Notes: generated by a model from the sequence alone, not told the origin. A stretch of 64,000 nucleotides of DNA from Lederbergia galactosidilytica (GCF_017873565.1 NZ_JAGGKH010000019.1:1-64000), one strand, 5' to 3'. Counted from the stretch's first letter, positions 8,802 through 18,594 are shown. Program-made: numbers and translations.

Positions 8802-9677
8802 TTATGGGAATTTTTGCGTAAGAAGGTATTCTGACTTCTCTATAATAGAATGAAGCTTTTTTGCATTTTTATGATACATTTGTTTAGCCGTTTCTGAATC
8901 GGTTTCAAGTGAGAATGTTTCCAAATCAGCTTGACATTTTTTTAAAGCTGTTAAAAGAGATTGCCTTGGTTTTGCTTCAGGTATTTGTATCTTGTCATCA
9001 TATATATCCACAGTTAATTGACCATATGTATCAACTTGACCTAAATACACATTTTCAAGTGCTACACCTAATTTCTCTAATTCAATTTCAAGCCATGATC
9101 TGTTTAGTCCTCTTGATGTAAGACCGATATCTATGATCTTTCCTTCCATAATGACGGTTTGAGGAACTTTTTCAGGAGCTACTTCTAATTGAAGATCCGC
9201 TGGAGTAATGGGTTGCTTATCTTTTTTAAGCATTACATTTAGATCCCCATTCGATTCCAAAATGGCAAATTCCACATCAGCAATTTGAAAGGCATTCTTC
9301 TTTCTTAAGAGTTGTAATAATTCATCAACTGTGTACTGTTCCTTTGATAGATTTTCCTCTTGGATTTTTCCATCTTTAATGACAACAGTAGATGAACCCT
9401 CAATGAAGTTACGGACCTTTTTGCTTTTTAGCCCGATAATCCCTGCAACAAAAGGAATGATTGTCCAGATTAAAAGACTATATACCCCATTCATATAATT
9501 GGTTTCCAATCCTGTAGAAATTTCTGCTGCTATACTACCGATCGTAATTCCAACAATATATTCAAAAAAGGATAGATGTGATAATTGTTTTTTTCCTAAC
9601 CATTTTGTTAATAGAAATAAGATAATGACCATGGTTGAAGAACGAAGGATGATTTCAAGCCAATTAGGAATATCCAC
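8802..9677 (-). CDS. DUF421 (YetF-like) membrane protein with C-terminal DUF1657-like domain
   Basis: Three N-terminal membrane segments (about residues 10-85) and a cytoplasmic region of about 150 residues match the DUF421/YetF family. The last 55 residues contain LKKCQADLETFSLETDSETA and AKQMYHKNAKKLHSIIEK, clearly alike to the free-standing DUF1657 proteins encoded just upstream (shared pattern L-K-x-x-Q-A-x-x-E-x-F-x-L-x-T-D, then AKQ-x-Y). So this looks like a DUF421-DUF1657 fusion. DUF421 and DUF1657 genes are known companions in mobile spoVA (spoVA2mob-type) operons that raise spore heat resistance; no SpoVA protein is present here. A role in the spore membrane is inference. Confidence 0.8.
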   Translation of the reverse strand: MDIPNWLEIILRSSTMVIILFLLTKWLGKKQLSHLSFFEYIVGITIGSIAAEISTGLETNYMNGVYSLLIWTIIPFVAGIIGLKSKKVRNFIEGSSTVVIKDGKIQEENLSKEQYTVDELLQLLRKKNAFQIADVEFAILESNGDLNVMLKKDKQPITPADLQLEVAPEKVPQTVIMEGKIIDIGLTSRGLNRSWLEIELEKLGVALENVYLGQVDTYGQLTVDIYDDKIQIPEAKPRQSLLTALKKCQADLETFSLETDSETAKQMYHKNAKKLHSIIEKSEYLLTQKFP

Positions 9678-9693
9678 TAATTTCCCCTCCCTT

Positions 9694-9900
9694 TTATGAA
9701 TTTCGATACTGTTGTTCTTCTGCCTTCATAAATTCAAGCCTTTGCTGTAAATCTAGGATGACTGAATTCATATCTTCCATACATTCATGAAAAACCCTTT
9801 TGGCTTCATGATCAGATGTGATGTCAGCTAATCGACTAAATTCAGCTTGAATGGCTTTTGCAGAAGCAAAAGTTCCTTTGACATTGGCAAATACAGTCAT
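9694..9900 (-). CDS. DUF1657 domain protein
   Basis: A 68-residue, mostly helical protein starting MTVFANVKGTFASAKAIQAE, typical of DUF1657. A perfect AGGAGG sits 8 bases before the ATG. It lies 16 bases upstream of the DUF421 gene on the same strand and is very probably cotranscribed with it. DUF1657 genes often occur in forespore-expressed clusters. Function unknown. Confidence 0.85.
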   Translation of the reverse strand: MTVFANVKGTFASAKAIQAEFSRLADITSDHEAKRVFHECMEDMNSVILDLQQRLEFMKAEEQQYRNS

Positions 9901-9924
9901 TTTTGTATCCTCCTAGAAATAGAA

Positions 9925-10137
9925 GAGGCAGGGACAACATCAAATTGATTAATCTTAAAGGGAAACAATTTAATCATTTAGTGACATAACTCTTGCGGGA
10001 GAAAAAGCATGAGGCCTCACAGTGTGAGGCTCACCATGCGAGCATGAAAGTGAAGTATATTTCCGGAGCTAGAGTTTGCACTAAGCATTATCTTGTTCAG
10101 ATTCATCTTTGATATAAAATGCTTTAGTCCCTGCCTC
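9925..10137. repeat. dispersed repeat bounded by GAGGCAGGGAC inverted ends, copy 1
   Basis: GAGGCAGGGAC at 9925-9935 is repeated in inverted form at 10127-10137. Inside are a further palindrome (CCTCACAGTGTGAGG) and a segment like that in copy 2 near 37.8 kb. It separates the two DUF1657 genes and contains no gene. Similar GAGGCTGGGACA-ended elements are scattered in Firmicutes intergenic regions. Confidence 0.6.
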
Positions 10138-10145
10138 TATTTAAA

Positions 10146-10349
10146 TTACTGGTTATATTGCGGCTCTTCCTGTAAAATTTCTTGTACTCGTGGTTCCAGT
10201 GAATCAATAATAGACTGAGTTTGCTGTGCACATGTTTTGTAAAGTTGTTTCGCTTGTTGATTATCAGTATCTAACGCAAATCCTTCAAAACTTGCCTGTG
10301 CTGTTTTTAAACCAGTTAATGTTTGCTGCACCTTTGTGATAACAGTCAT
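10146..10349 (-). CDS. DUF1657 domain protein
   Basis: 67 residues beginning MTVITKVQQTLTGLKTAQAS; same family as the next gene and as the tail of the DUF421 protein. The start at 10349 is set by GAGGAGG 8 bases upstream; the open frame extends 12 codons further without a ribosome site. It is first of the DUF1657-DUF1657-DUF421 cluster, separated from the second by a repeat element. Confidence 0.85.
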   Translation of the reverse strand: MTVITKVQQTLTGLKTAQASFEGFALDTDNQQAKQLYKTCAQQTQSIIDSLEPRVQEILQEEPQYNQ

Positions 10350-10505
10350 TTTATAAGCCTCCTCAATCTTTTTTGGAACGTTCATATTATGTGATTCTGC
10401 CCATCATCCATACATTGAAAAAAATGGGAATAGAGTTAAATACGTTGACTACAACTCAAAACACTCAAAACGATAGGATTTTTCATCCAAAGTTACGATT
10501 AGACA

Positions 10506-10546
10506 TAAAAAAACAGCATCACTATAACCAGTAGCAATGCTGTTTT
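10506..10546 (-). terminator. Rho-independent terminator
   Basis: Stem AACAGCAT (10512-10519) with ATGCTGTT (10537-10544) followed on the minus strand by a T run. It ends the trhO transcript. Confidence 0.8.
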
Positions 10547-10555
10547 AAGATATAA

Positions 10556-11527
10556 TTAAACACTAGTTTCTAATTCGCGTTTTAGGTTTTCGATTCTTTC
10601 TTTTACCTCGTCGTCACAAAGATTATGTTCCTGAATATATAAATTTCTTGGATGAACACGGCATTCATCTGTACAACTTCTCATATACTTATGTTCATTT
10701 TCTTCTGAACATAAGATTTGTTTATTGCATTCGGGATTTGCACAGTTTACGTAACGTTCACACGGTGTGCCATCAAAATAATCGCGTCCAACGACGACAT
10801 GTTCTTTTTGATTAACTGGAACAGCAATTCTCTCATCAAAAACATAGCATTGCCCATCCCAAAGTTCACCCTGAACTTCTGGGTCTTTTCCATAAGTTAC
10901 AATACCCCCATGTAGTTGGGCGACATCTTCAAAACCTTCTTTTTTAAGCCATCCAGAAAATTTCTCACAACGAATTCCACCGGTACAATAGGTAAGGATT
11001 TTTTTTCCTTCCAATTTCTCTTTATTTTCCCGAACCCAATCAGGTAACTCGCGAAATGTTTTAATATCAGGTCGGATTGCTCCTCTAAAGTGACCAAGAT
11101 CATATTCATAGTCATTACGTGCATCAAGCACAATTGTTTTTTCATCTTGCATAGCTTGAAAGAATTCACTTGGCTTTAAATATTTCCCTGTAATTTCATG
11201 TGGGTTGATATCATCTTCCAAGCGAAGCGTAACAAGTTCCGGGCGAGGGCGTACATGCATCTTTTTGAAAGCATGCCCATCAGCTTCGTCTATTTTAAAG
11301 ATCATTGTTTCAAAGCGAGGATCTTTTTTCATTTCCTTCATATATGTTTCTGTTTGTTCCCACGTACCAGAAACTGTACCATTAATTCCCTCACTAGCTA
11401 CTAGGATTCGCCCTTTTAACCCAATACTTTTACAAAGCTTTAAATGTCTCTTTGCAAACACATCTGGTTCTTCAATTTCTACATACTGATAATACAACAA
11501 TACTCGATAATTAGGATTTTTTTCCAC
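10556..11527 (-). CDS. trhO: tRNA uridine(34) hydroxylase TrhO (rhodanese-domain protein)
   Basis: Oxygen-dependent hydroxylation of U34 in some tRNAs, the first step to 5-(carboxy)methoxyuridine. The N-terminal domain has the family block [19 protein letters not shown] rhodanese domain follows with the active loop [10 protein letters not shown] near residue 180, and the C-terminus is a Cys-rich zinc-binding region. Length about 323 is normal. I prefer the GTG at 11527 (AGGTGG 7 bases upstream) over the GTG four codons earlier, which would lie on that ribosome site. Confidence 0.9.
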   Translation of the reverse strand: MEKNPNYRVLLYYQYVEIEEPDVFAKRHLKLCKSIGLKGRILVASEGINGTVSGTWEQTETYMKEMKKDPRFETMIFKIDEADGHAFKKMHVRPRPELVTLRLEDDINPHEITGKYLKPSEFFQAMQDEKTIVLDARNDYEYDLGHFRGAIRPDIKTFRELPDWVRENKEKLEGKKILTYCTGGIRCEKFSGWLKKEGFEDVAQLHGGIVTYGKDPEVQGELWDGQCYVFDERIAVPVNQKEHVVVGRDYFDGTPCERYVNCANPECNKQILCSEENEHKYMRSCTDECRVHPRNLYIQEHNLCDDEVKERIENLKRELETSV

Positions 11528-11845
11528 AAAAAATACCACCTATCCTGTTATATTTGCAAGATATAAACGTGTTTAGGAGGATTCAATTTCGGTTTCCCGA
11601 ATATATACACTTTACTCTTACTCCTTTATTTTACCGATTCTAAAGTATAAAATCAACACCAACTAACTCCAGAATCAATTGTCTAATTGATTAAAATAGT
11701 TAAAGTATTTTCAAGAATCTTAATTAAGTTTATAATAAAGGAAATACTTTGTAATTCACTTCTCTCTTATGCGGACTGTCAAACTTATCTAGCTTTTATA
11801 CTTCACGGGTGCAAATTCTCGATAATCTCCAGAAAGGATGATGAA
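11528..11845. other. divergent intergenic region trhO / yitT
   Basis: About 320 AT-rich bases between two divergent genes. It should hold both promoters, but I could not place convincing -35/-10 pairs. No small gene with a ribosome site is seen. Confidence 0.3.
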
Positions 11846-12720
11846 ATGAAACAAAGCAATCTAGAGTTCAAACAGCACCATAAAAAGTTAAAAAGAAAAA
11901 TTTTATTTTGGCGTATTATATTAGTGACGATTGGCGCTATTTTAATGGCGATTTCTCTAGAGTTGTTTCTTGTTCCCAACAATATATTAGACGGCGGGAT
12001 TACTGGTATATCCATTATACTCTCTCATCTAACTGGCTGGAGAGTGGGATTTATCCTTTTCTTCTTAAATCTCCCTTTTATTTACCTCGGTTATAAACAA
12101 ATAGGAAAAACATTTGCTCTAACAACTTTGTATGGAATCTTTATTTTATCACTCACATCCGTACTATTAAATAATGTATATGTCGTAACTAACACTTATT
12201 ATTAGATACAGTTTTTGGTGGAATTATTTTGGGTATGGGTGTCGGTATCGTAATTCGCTTTGGTGGATGCCTTGACGGAACAGAAGTATTATCCATTCTT
12301 CTAAATAATAGACTCCCTTTTTCAGTTGGAGAAATTATTATGTTTTTTAATTTCTTTATTTTTGTTACGGCTGGTTTTATTTTTGGTTGGGAACGTGCGA
12401 TGTACTCGATAATTACATATTTCGTTGCTTTTAAAATTATTGATATCGTTGTAGAAGGATTAACTGAATCCAAAGCCGTGTGGATTATAAGTGAGCATTC
12501 GAGAGATATTGGTGAAACCATTTTAGCAAGACTTGGAAGAGGTGTAACTTATTTAAGTGGTGAAGGGGCGTTTACAGGAGACGATAAAAAGGTTATTACG
12601 AGACTTGAAGAATCAAAATTAAAATCTATTATAGAAGATCATGATGATTCAGCCTTCCTTGCCATCGGAAATATTTCAGAAGTACATGGGGGACATTTTC
12701 GAAAAAGACATATTCATTAA
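11846..12720 (+). pseudogene. yitT: YitT family membrane protein, broken by a frameshift
   Basis: The first part (from ATG 11846, AAAGGATG upstream) gives an N-terminal YitT half with several membrane segments and LELFLVPNNILDGGITGISI, but stops at TAG 12203-12205. The next frame continues LLDTVFGGIILGMGVGIVIR, FGGCLDGTEVL, further membrane segments and a C-terminal DUF2179 domain ending at 12720. The two halves join exactly as one YitT protein of about 290 residues if one base is added near 12195-12202. Either a recent inactivating mutation or a sequencing error; the rest is undamaged. Confidence 0.85.
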
Positions 12721-12726
12721 CAGTAA

Positions 12727-12763
12727 TAGCGGAAGCTCTCAACTTAAAATGGAGGCTCCGCTA
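12727..12763. terminator. hairpin between convergent genes
   Basis: TAGCGGA (12727-12733) pairs with TCCGCTA (12757-12763), with partial inner pairing. It lies between the YitT remnant and mobB and probably serves the former; the T tract is weak. Confidence 0.5.
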
Positions 12764-12816
12764 ACTTTTAACTTTATCAATAATACTTTTTTGCATAGAG
12801 AAGTTATAGTTACAGA

Positions 12817-13326
12817 TCATTTCTCAATCAACTTAGTAAAGAGTTCTTCCACAAAAGCATCACATTCATGGATTGAATATACAGGTATTTTCGGCAGTGT
12901 AGCATTGGGAATCCAGGAAATAATTGCTTTAATATTGGATAATTCCTTTAATTGCTCTAGATCATCCTCATTTCGGATTAACACAAACTTTGCAAAGCTC
13001 TCCCTTTTATATCCTTCAATAAAGAGAAGATCTAGCGAAAAGGCCTGATAAATGGAAACAATCTCTTTTAAATTCCACTTTAAGTTTGGTGTCTCTAATT
13101 GTAAAATACCCTCTCCTTCAACAGCGGAAACAACTGCCCCAGCAGTTAGATGCTTTTTGCTATCTTTTTGTTGAATCTTTCCCTCAGGAGCTCCTCCATG
13201 ACCATGGTGTTTTATTGTTCCGATTCGAAACCCCTGTTTTTGTCCATAAGCAATTAATTTTTTCATCAAGGTTGTTTTCCCACTATTTTGGAAGCCTACA
13301 ATTTGGAAAATCTTGGTTCTCTCCAT
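12817..13326 (-). CDS. mobB: molybdopterin-guanine dinucleotide biosynthesis protein MobB
   Basis: A P-loop GTPase-like adaptor protein (FQIVGFQNSGKTTLMKKL, residues 7-24) of 169 residues, typical of MobB, which assists MobA in attaching GMP to molybdopterin. TIKHHGHGG and LLFIEGYKRE are the other family blocks. It starts 31 bases inside the end of moeA, so the two are cotranscribed and coupled. The rest of the moa/mob pathway is not in the window. Confidence 0.92.
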   Translation of the reverse strand: MERTKIFQIVGFQNSGKTTLMKKLIAYGQKQGFRIGTIKHHGHGGAPEGKIQQKDSKKHLTAGAVVSAVEGEGILQLETPNLKWNLKEIVSIYQAFSLDLLFIEGYKRESFAKFVLIRNEDDLEQLKELSNIKAIISWIPNATLPKIPVYSIHECDAFVEELFTKLIEK

Positions 13327-14588
13327 GGATCCTCACTACCTTCTTGATCTTCTAACAATAAAATATCAGCAGAGTCTTCAACTGTGAATCCTTTTGTTCC
13401 TCCTGGCAGTATCGCTAAACAATCTGCCCATGCTAATGATGTGACCACACCTGACTTGTCTAATCCGACTGGATTAGCATATACATGTCCGTTCTCTATG
13501 GATAGCTTGCATCTAACAAATCGACTGAATGGATTTGCTTTTGAAAAATCAGTTTTCATTTTCCCAGTAATTTTCTTTAAATATGGTTTATTTGAATAAA
13601 GCCAATAACGAATATATGGGCGTACATATAATTCAAAGCCAACATAGCAAGCAGAAGGATTTCCAGAAAGGCCGAAAAAGAGTTTTCCATCTTTTTGAGC
13701 ACAGCTTGTCACACTTCCTGGTCTCATCGCAATCTTATTAAATAACAGTTCCGCCCCTAGCGCTTGATAGACCATTGGCATATAATCATAGTCTCCAACT
13801 GATACTCCTCCCGTTGTAATCACAATATCACAATCTGCCATTGCCCTTTTGACGATCGTGAGCAAGTCTTCAAATTGATCTGAAACAGATCCATATCGTT
13901 TGTGTTGGCCTCCAGCTCTAGCTATTTGGGCTTCAATCATATAACCATTACTATTACGAATTTTCCCAGGAACTAAATCTTCTTCTGGTTGTAATAATTC
14001 ACTACCAGTTGTAATAATTCCCACTAATGGAGGGGTAACACAAGGGACTTCATTATATCCGAAAGTTGCTAATAAAGCTTTAATGCCTGGATTAATTTTT
14101 TCCCCTTGATTAATCAAAGTGGTTCCAAGTTGTGCATCCTCACCCTGAAAAGATATATTTTCACCTTCCCGTAATGGCCTTTTTAGGATGATATAAGGTC
14201 TACCATCTGAATGTTTTTTCTCTTGAACAAGCTCTAGCATAATGACACAATCAGCGTTTCGGGGAATTTGCGCCCCGGTCATTATCCGGATAGCTTCCAT
14301 CGAACGCAATTCATAATGACTAACTGAACCGGCTCCTATTTCATCAATTACCTCGAATGCAAGAGGATTATTCCTTGAAGCTTCAATTGTATCGCCTGCT
14401 CTTAAAGCGAATCCATCATAAGGTGAACGATTAAATGGTGGCACATCATGATCTGCTTTTAATGGTTGCGCGAGAAATCGTCCATCACAATCATCAAGGG
14501 ATATTCTTTCACAGGACCCCCTTTTTTTATAATGCATAACTTGTTCTATTGCTTCTTTAATCCAAATTGGCCTTCTATTTTCTACCAA
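13296..14588 (-). CDS. moeA: molybdopterin molybdenumtransferase MoeA
   Basis: Inserts molybdate into adenylylated molybdopterin to give the mature cofactor. 430 residues with the four-domain MoeA plan: FNRSPYDGFA near 55, TGAQIPRNAD near 110, the MoaB/MogA-like domain with TTGGVSVGDYD near 265, GLSGNPSACY, and a C-terminal domain IV. The start is TTG at 14588 with AGAGGAGAG about 9 bases upstream. It overlaps mobB by 31 bases. Confidence 0.95.
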   Translation of the reverse strand: MVENRRPIWIKEAIEQVMHYKKRGSCERISLDDCDGRFLAQPLKADHDVPPFNRSPYDGFALRAGDTIEASRNNPLAFEVIDEIGAGSVSHYELRSMEAIRIMTGAQIPRNADCVIMLELVQEKKHSDGRPYIILKRPLREGENISFQGEDAQLGTTLINQGEKINPGIKALLATFGYNEVPCVTPPLVGIITTGSELLQPEEDLVPGKIRNSNGYMIEAQIARAGGQHKRYGSVSDQFEDLLTIVKRAMADCDIVITTGGVSVGDYDYMPMVYQALGAELLFNKIAMRPGSVTSCAQKDGKLFFGLSGNPSACYVGFELYVRPYIRYWLYSNKPYLKKITGKMKTDFSKANPFSRFVRCKLSIENGHVYANPVGLDKSGVVTSLAWADCLAILPGGTKGFTVEDSADILLLEDQEGSEDPWREPRFSKL

Positions 14589-14840
14589 AATTTCGCTCTC
14601 CTCTCTGCTCTTATCTCCAATTAAGTATGTAAAAGGGTAGTTCCTTATGGTATTTTAAGTTTATCATTTTTTAAATAACAACACTAATAACATTCATTTC
14701 GCTCACGTAGAGTGTAACAATGGTTCCACATACTTTAATTGTGAAAAATATATTGAAATTAGGATAAAAGAAGGGTAGACTTATTTCTTAATTTGGTAAA
14801 CACTTAAAATAGAGATTTGATTGTGAAAGGAATTATAACT

Positions 14841-15602
14841 ATGAAGAAATGGCTTTATAGCATCCTGCTAATTTCTATAATCTTTTTTTCATACCAATCT
14901 GTCTTGGCGGTAGATGTCCCAAAACCGAATGGGGATATCTATGTTCAAGATTTTGCCGATTTATTGCCGAAAAAGGTAGAAAAAGAGATAACGGAACTAG
15001 GAACTTATCTTGATAAAGAAACTAAGGCAAAGTTAAGCGTTTTGACTGTCCCCTCGCTCCAAAATACTCCCATCAATGAGTACGCGGAGGAAGCGTTCCG
15101 TACCTATAAGCTAGGGGATAAAAATGACGAGAATGGTATTTTATTATTATTCGCGGTTCAGGACCGAAAAATTTACATAGAAGTTGGTAATGGATTGAAA
15201 GAACACTTTTCTCCAGGAATGATCGGGGAAATATTAGACTCTTATTCACTTCCCTTTTTAGAAAAAGATAATTTTCAGAAAGCTATTTCAAATACATATA
15301 ATCAGTTATTTAATGAAATGGCCATTACATATGATCTTGACAAGAGAGCCTCTGCAAAAGGATATGATTATGGCCAAGGTAGCTCATCCTTTCTGACCAT
15401 TCTTATTTTTATGTTTGTTTTTTTAGCCATCATCTTCTTGGATTTTAAATTTTTAGGTGGTGCAATATGTTTCGCCATTCTTCGAATTTTAACATACCCG
15501 TTACGACGATGGAAAATAAATAGAAAACAAGTGAGCAATTCTAACCATAAACAAGAAAAAAGTGAAAAAAGAGTAAAGGTAAGAGATAAATATAGGAGAT
15601 AA
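14841..15602 (+). CDS. TPM-domain membrane-anchored protein (YgcG-like)
   Basis: 253 residues from ATG 14841 (AAAGGA upstream). There is an N-terminal signal peptide (residues 1-23), then an extracytoplasmic TPM domain (about 30-160) with DFADLLP near its start and the characteristic NDENGILLLFAVQDRKIYIE strand, then one or two membrane segments near 185-225 and a very basic tail. TPM proteins have been linked to photosystem repair in plants and to membrane maintenance in bacteria; the job here is unknown. Single gene with its own terminator. Confidence 0.8.
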   Translation: MKKWLYSILLISIIFFSYQSVLAVDVPKPNGDIYVQDFADLLPKKVEKEITELGTYLDKETKAKLSVLTVPSLQNTPINEYAEEAFRTYKLGDKNDENGILLLFAVQDRKIYIEVGNGLKEHFSPGMIGEILDSYSLPFLEKDNFQKAISNTYNQLFNEMAITYDLDKRASAKGYDYGQGSSSFLTILIFMFVFLAIIFLDFKFLGGAICFAILRILTYPLRRWKINRKQVSNSNHKQEKSEKRVKVRDKYRR

Positions 15603-15644
15603 AGCTATCCCTCTGCTGCTTTAACAGCGGGATAGCTTTTTTTA
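15603..15644 (+). terminator. Rho-independent terminator
   Basis: AAGCTATCCC (15603-15612) pairs with GGGATAGCTT (15630-15639), with inner GCTG/CAGC pairing, followed by seven T. It ends the TPM gene. Confidence 0.9.
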
Positions 15645-15663
15645 TAAAACAATCATCTTATGA

Positions 15664-17589
15664 TCAATCATTTAAAGATTTAAGAAGCAGTTTCTTTAAT
15701 AATGGAAAGAGTAATTCCGGCAAAGTTTCAATTGAAGGTGAAATTAAACTGTAAGCCCCGTAAATATTTTGGAAAACCTTACGTTGTTCATCTCCTACTC
15801 CATTTACAGATAGATATATATTGATTACTTCGATTCCCATTTTCCGGGCATCTGTAACAGCCATATGAGTGTCAATAATCCCATTTTGGTCGTATCCAAA
15901 TGCAGCAGGCTCTCCATCAGAAAATATAATTAGAAATTTTTGCTTTTCACCTCTATTTAATAATCTTTCGGTCATTACTCTTATGGCGAAACCATCTCGA
16001 TTATCTTCCTCTGCTTGTAATTGCATAATTTCGGGACCCGTTTTCTTTTTCAGTGAATTTGAAAAAGTGATCGACTGGGAAAAATAATTGGGTTGTCTTG
16101 TTTTAGTCGCCTCATTGGCATCCTCCCAAAATCCTGTTATTTCATGAGGAACACGAACAGATTTTAAAGCTTCATGAAATAAAGTAATACCTTTCTTTGT
16201 CTCATCCATTTTATCTTGCATAGAAGCTGAACAATCAACTAACAGACTAAAAACCGCATCAATCTTAGTTGATTTTTCCGTTTTTTTATAAAACAATCTC
16301 TTTTGTTCATCTGTGAAAAATTCTATTAATTTTTTGTCAAGACGCCCCATTTGTAGCCGAGTACGTGGCAGCTGTTTTTTATGTTCAAGAGTCATATCAA
16401 TCGTTCTTTTCAACTTTTTTTGATACAAAACCATTGCCTCTTTATAAAAGTGATATTGACTAAGCTCTTCATTGTTGGGATAGGATGGTTTGAGAAATAT
16501 CGCTTCAGCATAACGATTTTCTATTCCATATGGCGCTTGAACGGAATCATTCCCATTGTTTTTCCTTCCTAACTCCTCCATATTAGAATAGTCCTTATAT
16601 TGGCTTTTACCAGTTTTTCCCTTTACGATCGCTAAGGCTTGATCACCAGCTTCTCCTTCTCTTGCTTCATTGGTAAGGATATCTGTTTGTGTACCTTGAT
16701 CAAGATCAAATTGTAAAAAGTTTTTTCCGGGATCACTCGTTTCTCGATGCCAAGTTTTCATCTCTTCTTTGAAAAACTCTTCATCTCCCGTAGCTTTCTT
16801 ATCTGATTGATCATCATTAATGAGCTGATCCTTTCTTAATAAATCTCGATAATCTGCAGACTGGTCTTCCGTTTCACTAATATGAAGATGAAAATAATCA
16901 TTTAATAAATCCCGTTTTACAACCCCTTCTAGTAGTTGCACAATTTGCGTACAAATATGAGCTATCTCTTCCGTTGAGTTAGCATCAAATAAGCGTTCTA
17001 GATTCTCGCGGTATAAAGTGATAACTTGATCAATATCAGGATGAATTTGCGGAATATTGAGAAGTGGTGTTTGGGCATTCCAAACGAGATAAGCAAGATT
17101 AAAAAGGACATCAGTAAATAAACTTCTTTCCATATTAACCTTCCATTGATTTTGAAAAAAGCCTAAATAAACCTTCCGTCGATTAATAAACTCTCTTCTC
17201 ATTCCTGGTCTTTTTCTTTTACAAATTTCCTCTATTCTCAAATCTTCTGCAAGTGAAAATAATTGTTTCGCAAAACGCGGAAAACTTGTATGTTGCGACC
17301 AATCAAGAAATTTACGCACTACTTTCGGATCAGTAAAATAATAATTCCCAAGAGCTCGTAAATAAATATCACTTTTCATCCCTGAAACCATATAAGCTTC
17401 TGAACGATGATTCCAGAAATGACTTGCATATATTTTTTTGTCCGCCATGTCTAAATATGAATGAACACGTAACTCAACTTCATAGTCCGGATCCTTTACA
17501 AGTGTTTTAGCTAGATCGGATAATTCCATCATGAGTAGAGAATCAATTTTTTCATCATTGAAATCGATGAAACGATACATTCTTTTCAC
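15664..17589 (-). CDS. yojO: VWA-domain protein, CobT/NorD-like (YojO-like)
   Basis: 641 residues. The N-terminal two thirds are charged and mostly helical, with a long acidic middle. The C-terminal von Willebrand A domain carries the MIDAS metal motif LLVDCSASM near residue 450 and IIFSDGEP near 555. MoxR ATPase plus VWA protein pairs act as metal-insertion or protein-remodelling chaperones (NorQ/NorD, CobS/CobT). B. subtilis has the same pair, YojN/YojO, beside odhAB, as here. The client is not known. Start at ATG 17589 with AAGGAG. Confidence 0.85.
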   Translation of the reverse strand: MKRMYRFIDFNDEKIDSLLMMELSDLAKTLVKDPDYEVELRVHSYLDMADKKIYASHFWNHRSEAYMVSGMKSDIYLRALGNYYFTDPKVVRKFLDWSQHTSFPRFAKQLFSLAEDLRIEEICKRKRPGMRREFINRRKVYLGFFQNQWKVNMERSLFTDVLFNLAYLVWNAQTPLLNIPQIHPDIDQVITLYRENLERLFDANSTEEIAHICTQIVQLLEGVVKRDLLNDYFHLHISETEDQSADYRDLLRKDQLINDDQSDKKATGDEEFFKEEMKTWHRETSDPGKNFLQFDLDQGTQTDILTNEAREGEAGDQALAIVKGKTGKSQYKDYSNMEELGRKNNGNDSVQAPYGIENRYAEAIFLKPSYPNNEELSQYHFYKEAMVLYQKKLKRTIDMTLEHKKQLPRTRLQMGRLDKKLIEFFTDEQKRLFYKKTEKSTKIDAVFSLLVDCSASMQDKMDETKKGITLFHEALKSVRVPHEITGFWEDANEATKTRQPNYFSQSITFSNSLKKKTGPEIMQLQAEEDNRDGFAIRVMTERLLNRGEKQKFLIIFSDGEPAAFGYDQNGIIDTHMAVTDARKMGIEVINIYLSVNGVGDEQRKVFQNIYGAYSLISPSIETLPELLFPLLKKLLLKSLND

Positions 17590-17703
17590 TCCTTATATTA
17601 GAAAAAAGCAAGTTCCATTGTAGGAATGCGCCGTCCTGCCTTTGGTCTTACGGCCTACGAGAAAACTGTTCTGGAACCTAGAGAGAGGTTCTCCAAAATA
17701 TTT
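17590..17703. other. spacer between moxR-type and VWA genes
   Basis: 114 bases with local inverted repeats (GAACCT/AGGTTC at the moxR side). It may contain a processing site or weak terminator within the operon. Confidence 0.35.
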
Positions 17704-18594
17704 TTATCTCTTCTTTTCTTCGAATAACGTTGATGCAATATTCATGATGGCAGACTTTTCCCTTTCTTCTTCAAGTTTATCGGCAATTCCACGTTGGATA
17801 GCTCTTAATGGAGGCAAATATGCGGATAAATCACAGGTATCAATCAAGGCGCGGATGGAAGCCGCCTCTTCCGGTACTTGTCCATTACGTACTTGTGTGA
17901 TTAGATCTTCAGATAATAAAACGTACTTATCTAGTAGCATTTCATCCTTTAAAATACTTTCCGTCATAAGAACCTTTTTTAAAATATCTCCTTGAATATA
18001 GGGCACATCTAGCACAACAAATCTATTTTTTAATGCTTCATTCAGAGGAACTGTTCCGATATATCCTTCATTAATAGCCGCAATTACTCCAAAACCACTT
18101 TCTGCATGAATCGTTTCTCCTGTAAAAGGATTAAAAACTGATCTCCGATAATCAAGGATACTGTTTAAAATCGGTAATGTTTCTGGCTTAGCCATATTGA
18201 TTTCGTCAACATATAATAGATGACCATTTTTCATTGCCTTAACGACTGGACCAGGAACAAATTCGATTATCTGTTTTCCATCTTTTTCATTTATTGTTTT
18301 AAAACCTAAAAATGCTTCAGCATCCAAGTCAACAGAACAATTAATACTATGCATTGGTTGCTTAAAAATTTGCGATAAATTTTCTGCCAACTTTGTTTTT
18401 CCTGAACCTGTAGGACCTTTGAGCAAGAGATTTTTATCTAATGCCAAAGAAATAACAGCATCAGCTAATAATTCATTGTCTTCTGATAAAAATTGAGATA
18501 CCTGGTTTGAACGCGCATTCGTTTCCTCTGAAAACATCTTCTGTCTATTCTTAATTACTTGTTCAATTGTCTGCGGTAAAGATAATGTATTCAT
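17704..18594 (-). CDS. yojN: MoxR-family AAA ATPase (YojN-like)
   Basis: 296 residues. Walker A GPTGSGKTKL near residue 60, Walker B LLYVDEIN near 125, and a sensor region with IAAINEGYIG, all typical of the MoxR/NorQ/CobS clade of AAA+ proteins. These form hexameric rings that work on or with a VWA partner, encoded just downstream. The start follows GAGAGGAAA. Cotranscription with the VWA gene is likely despite the 114-base gap. Confidence 0.88.
   Translation of the reverse strand: MNTLSLPQTIEQVIKNRQKMFSEETNARSNQVSQFLSEDNELLADAVISLALDKNLLLKGPTGSGKTKLAENLSQIFKQPMHSINCSVDLDAEAFLGFKTINEKDGKQIIEFVPGPVVKAMKNGHLLYVDEINMAKPETLPILNSILDYRRSVFNPFTGETIHAESGFGVIAAINEGYIGTVPLNEALKNRFVVLDVPYIQGDILKKVLMTESILKDEMLLDKYVLLSEDLITQVRNGQVPEEAASIRALIDTCDLSAYLPPLRAIQRGIADKLEEEREKSAIMNIASTLFEEKKR

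Noticed and set aside
12641-13048. 135-codon forward frame across the YitT end and mobB
   Set aside because: It is mostly antisense to mobB, which is a clear family member with a proper start.
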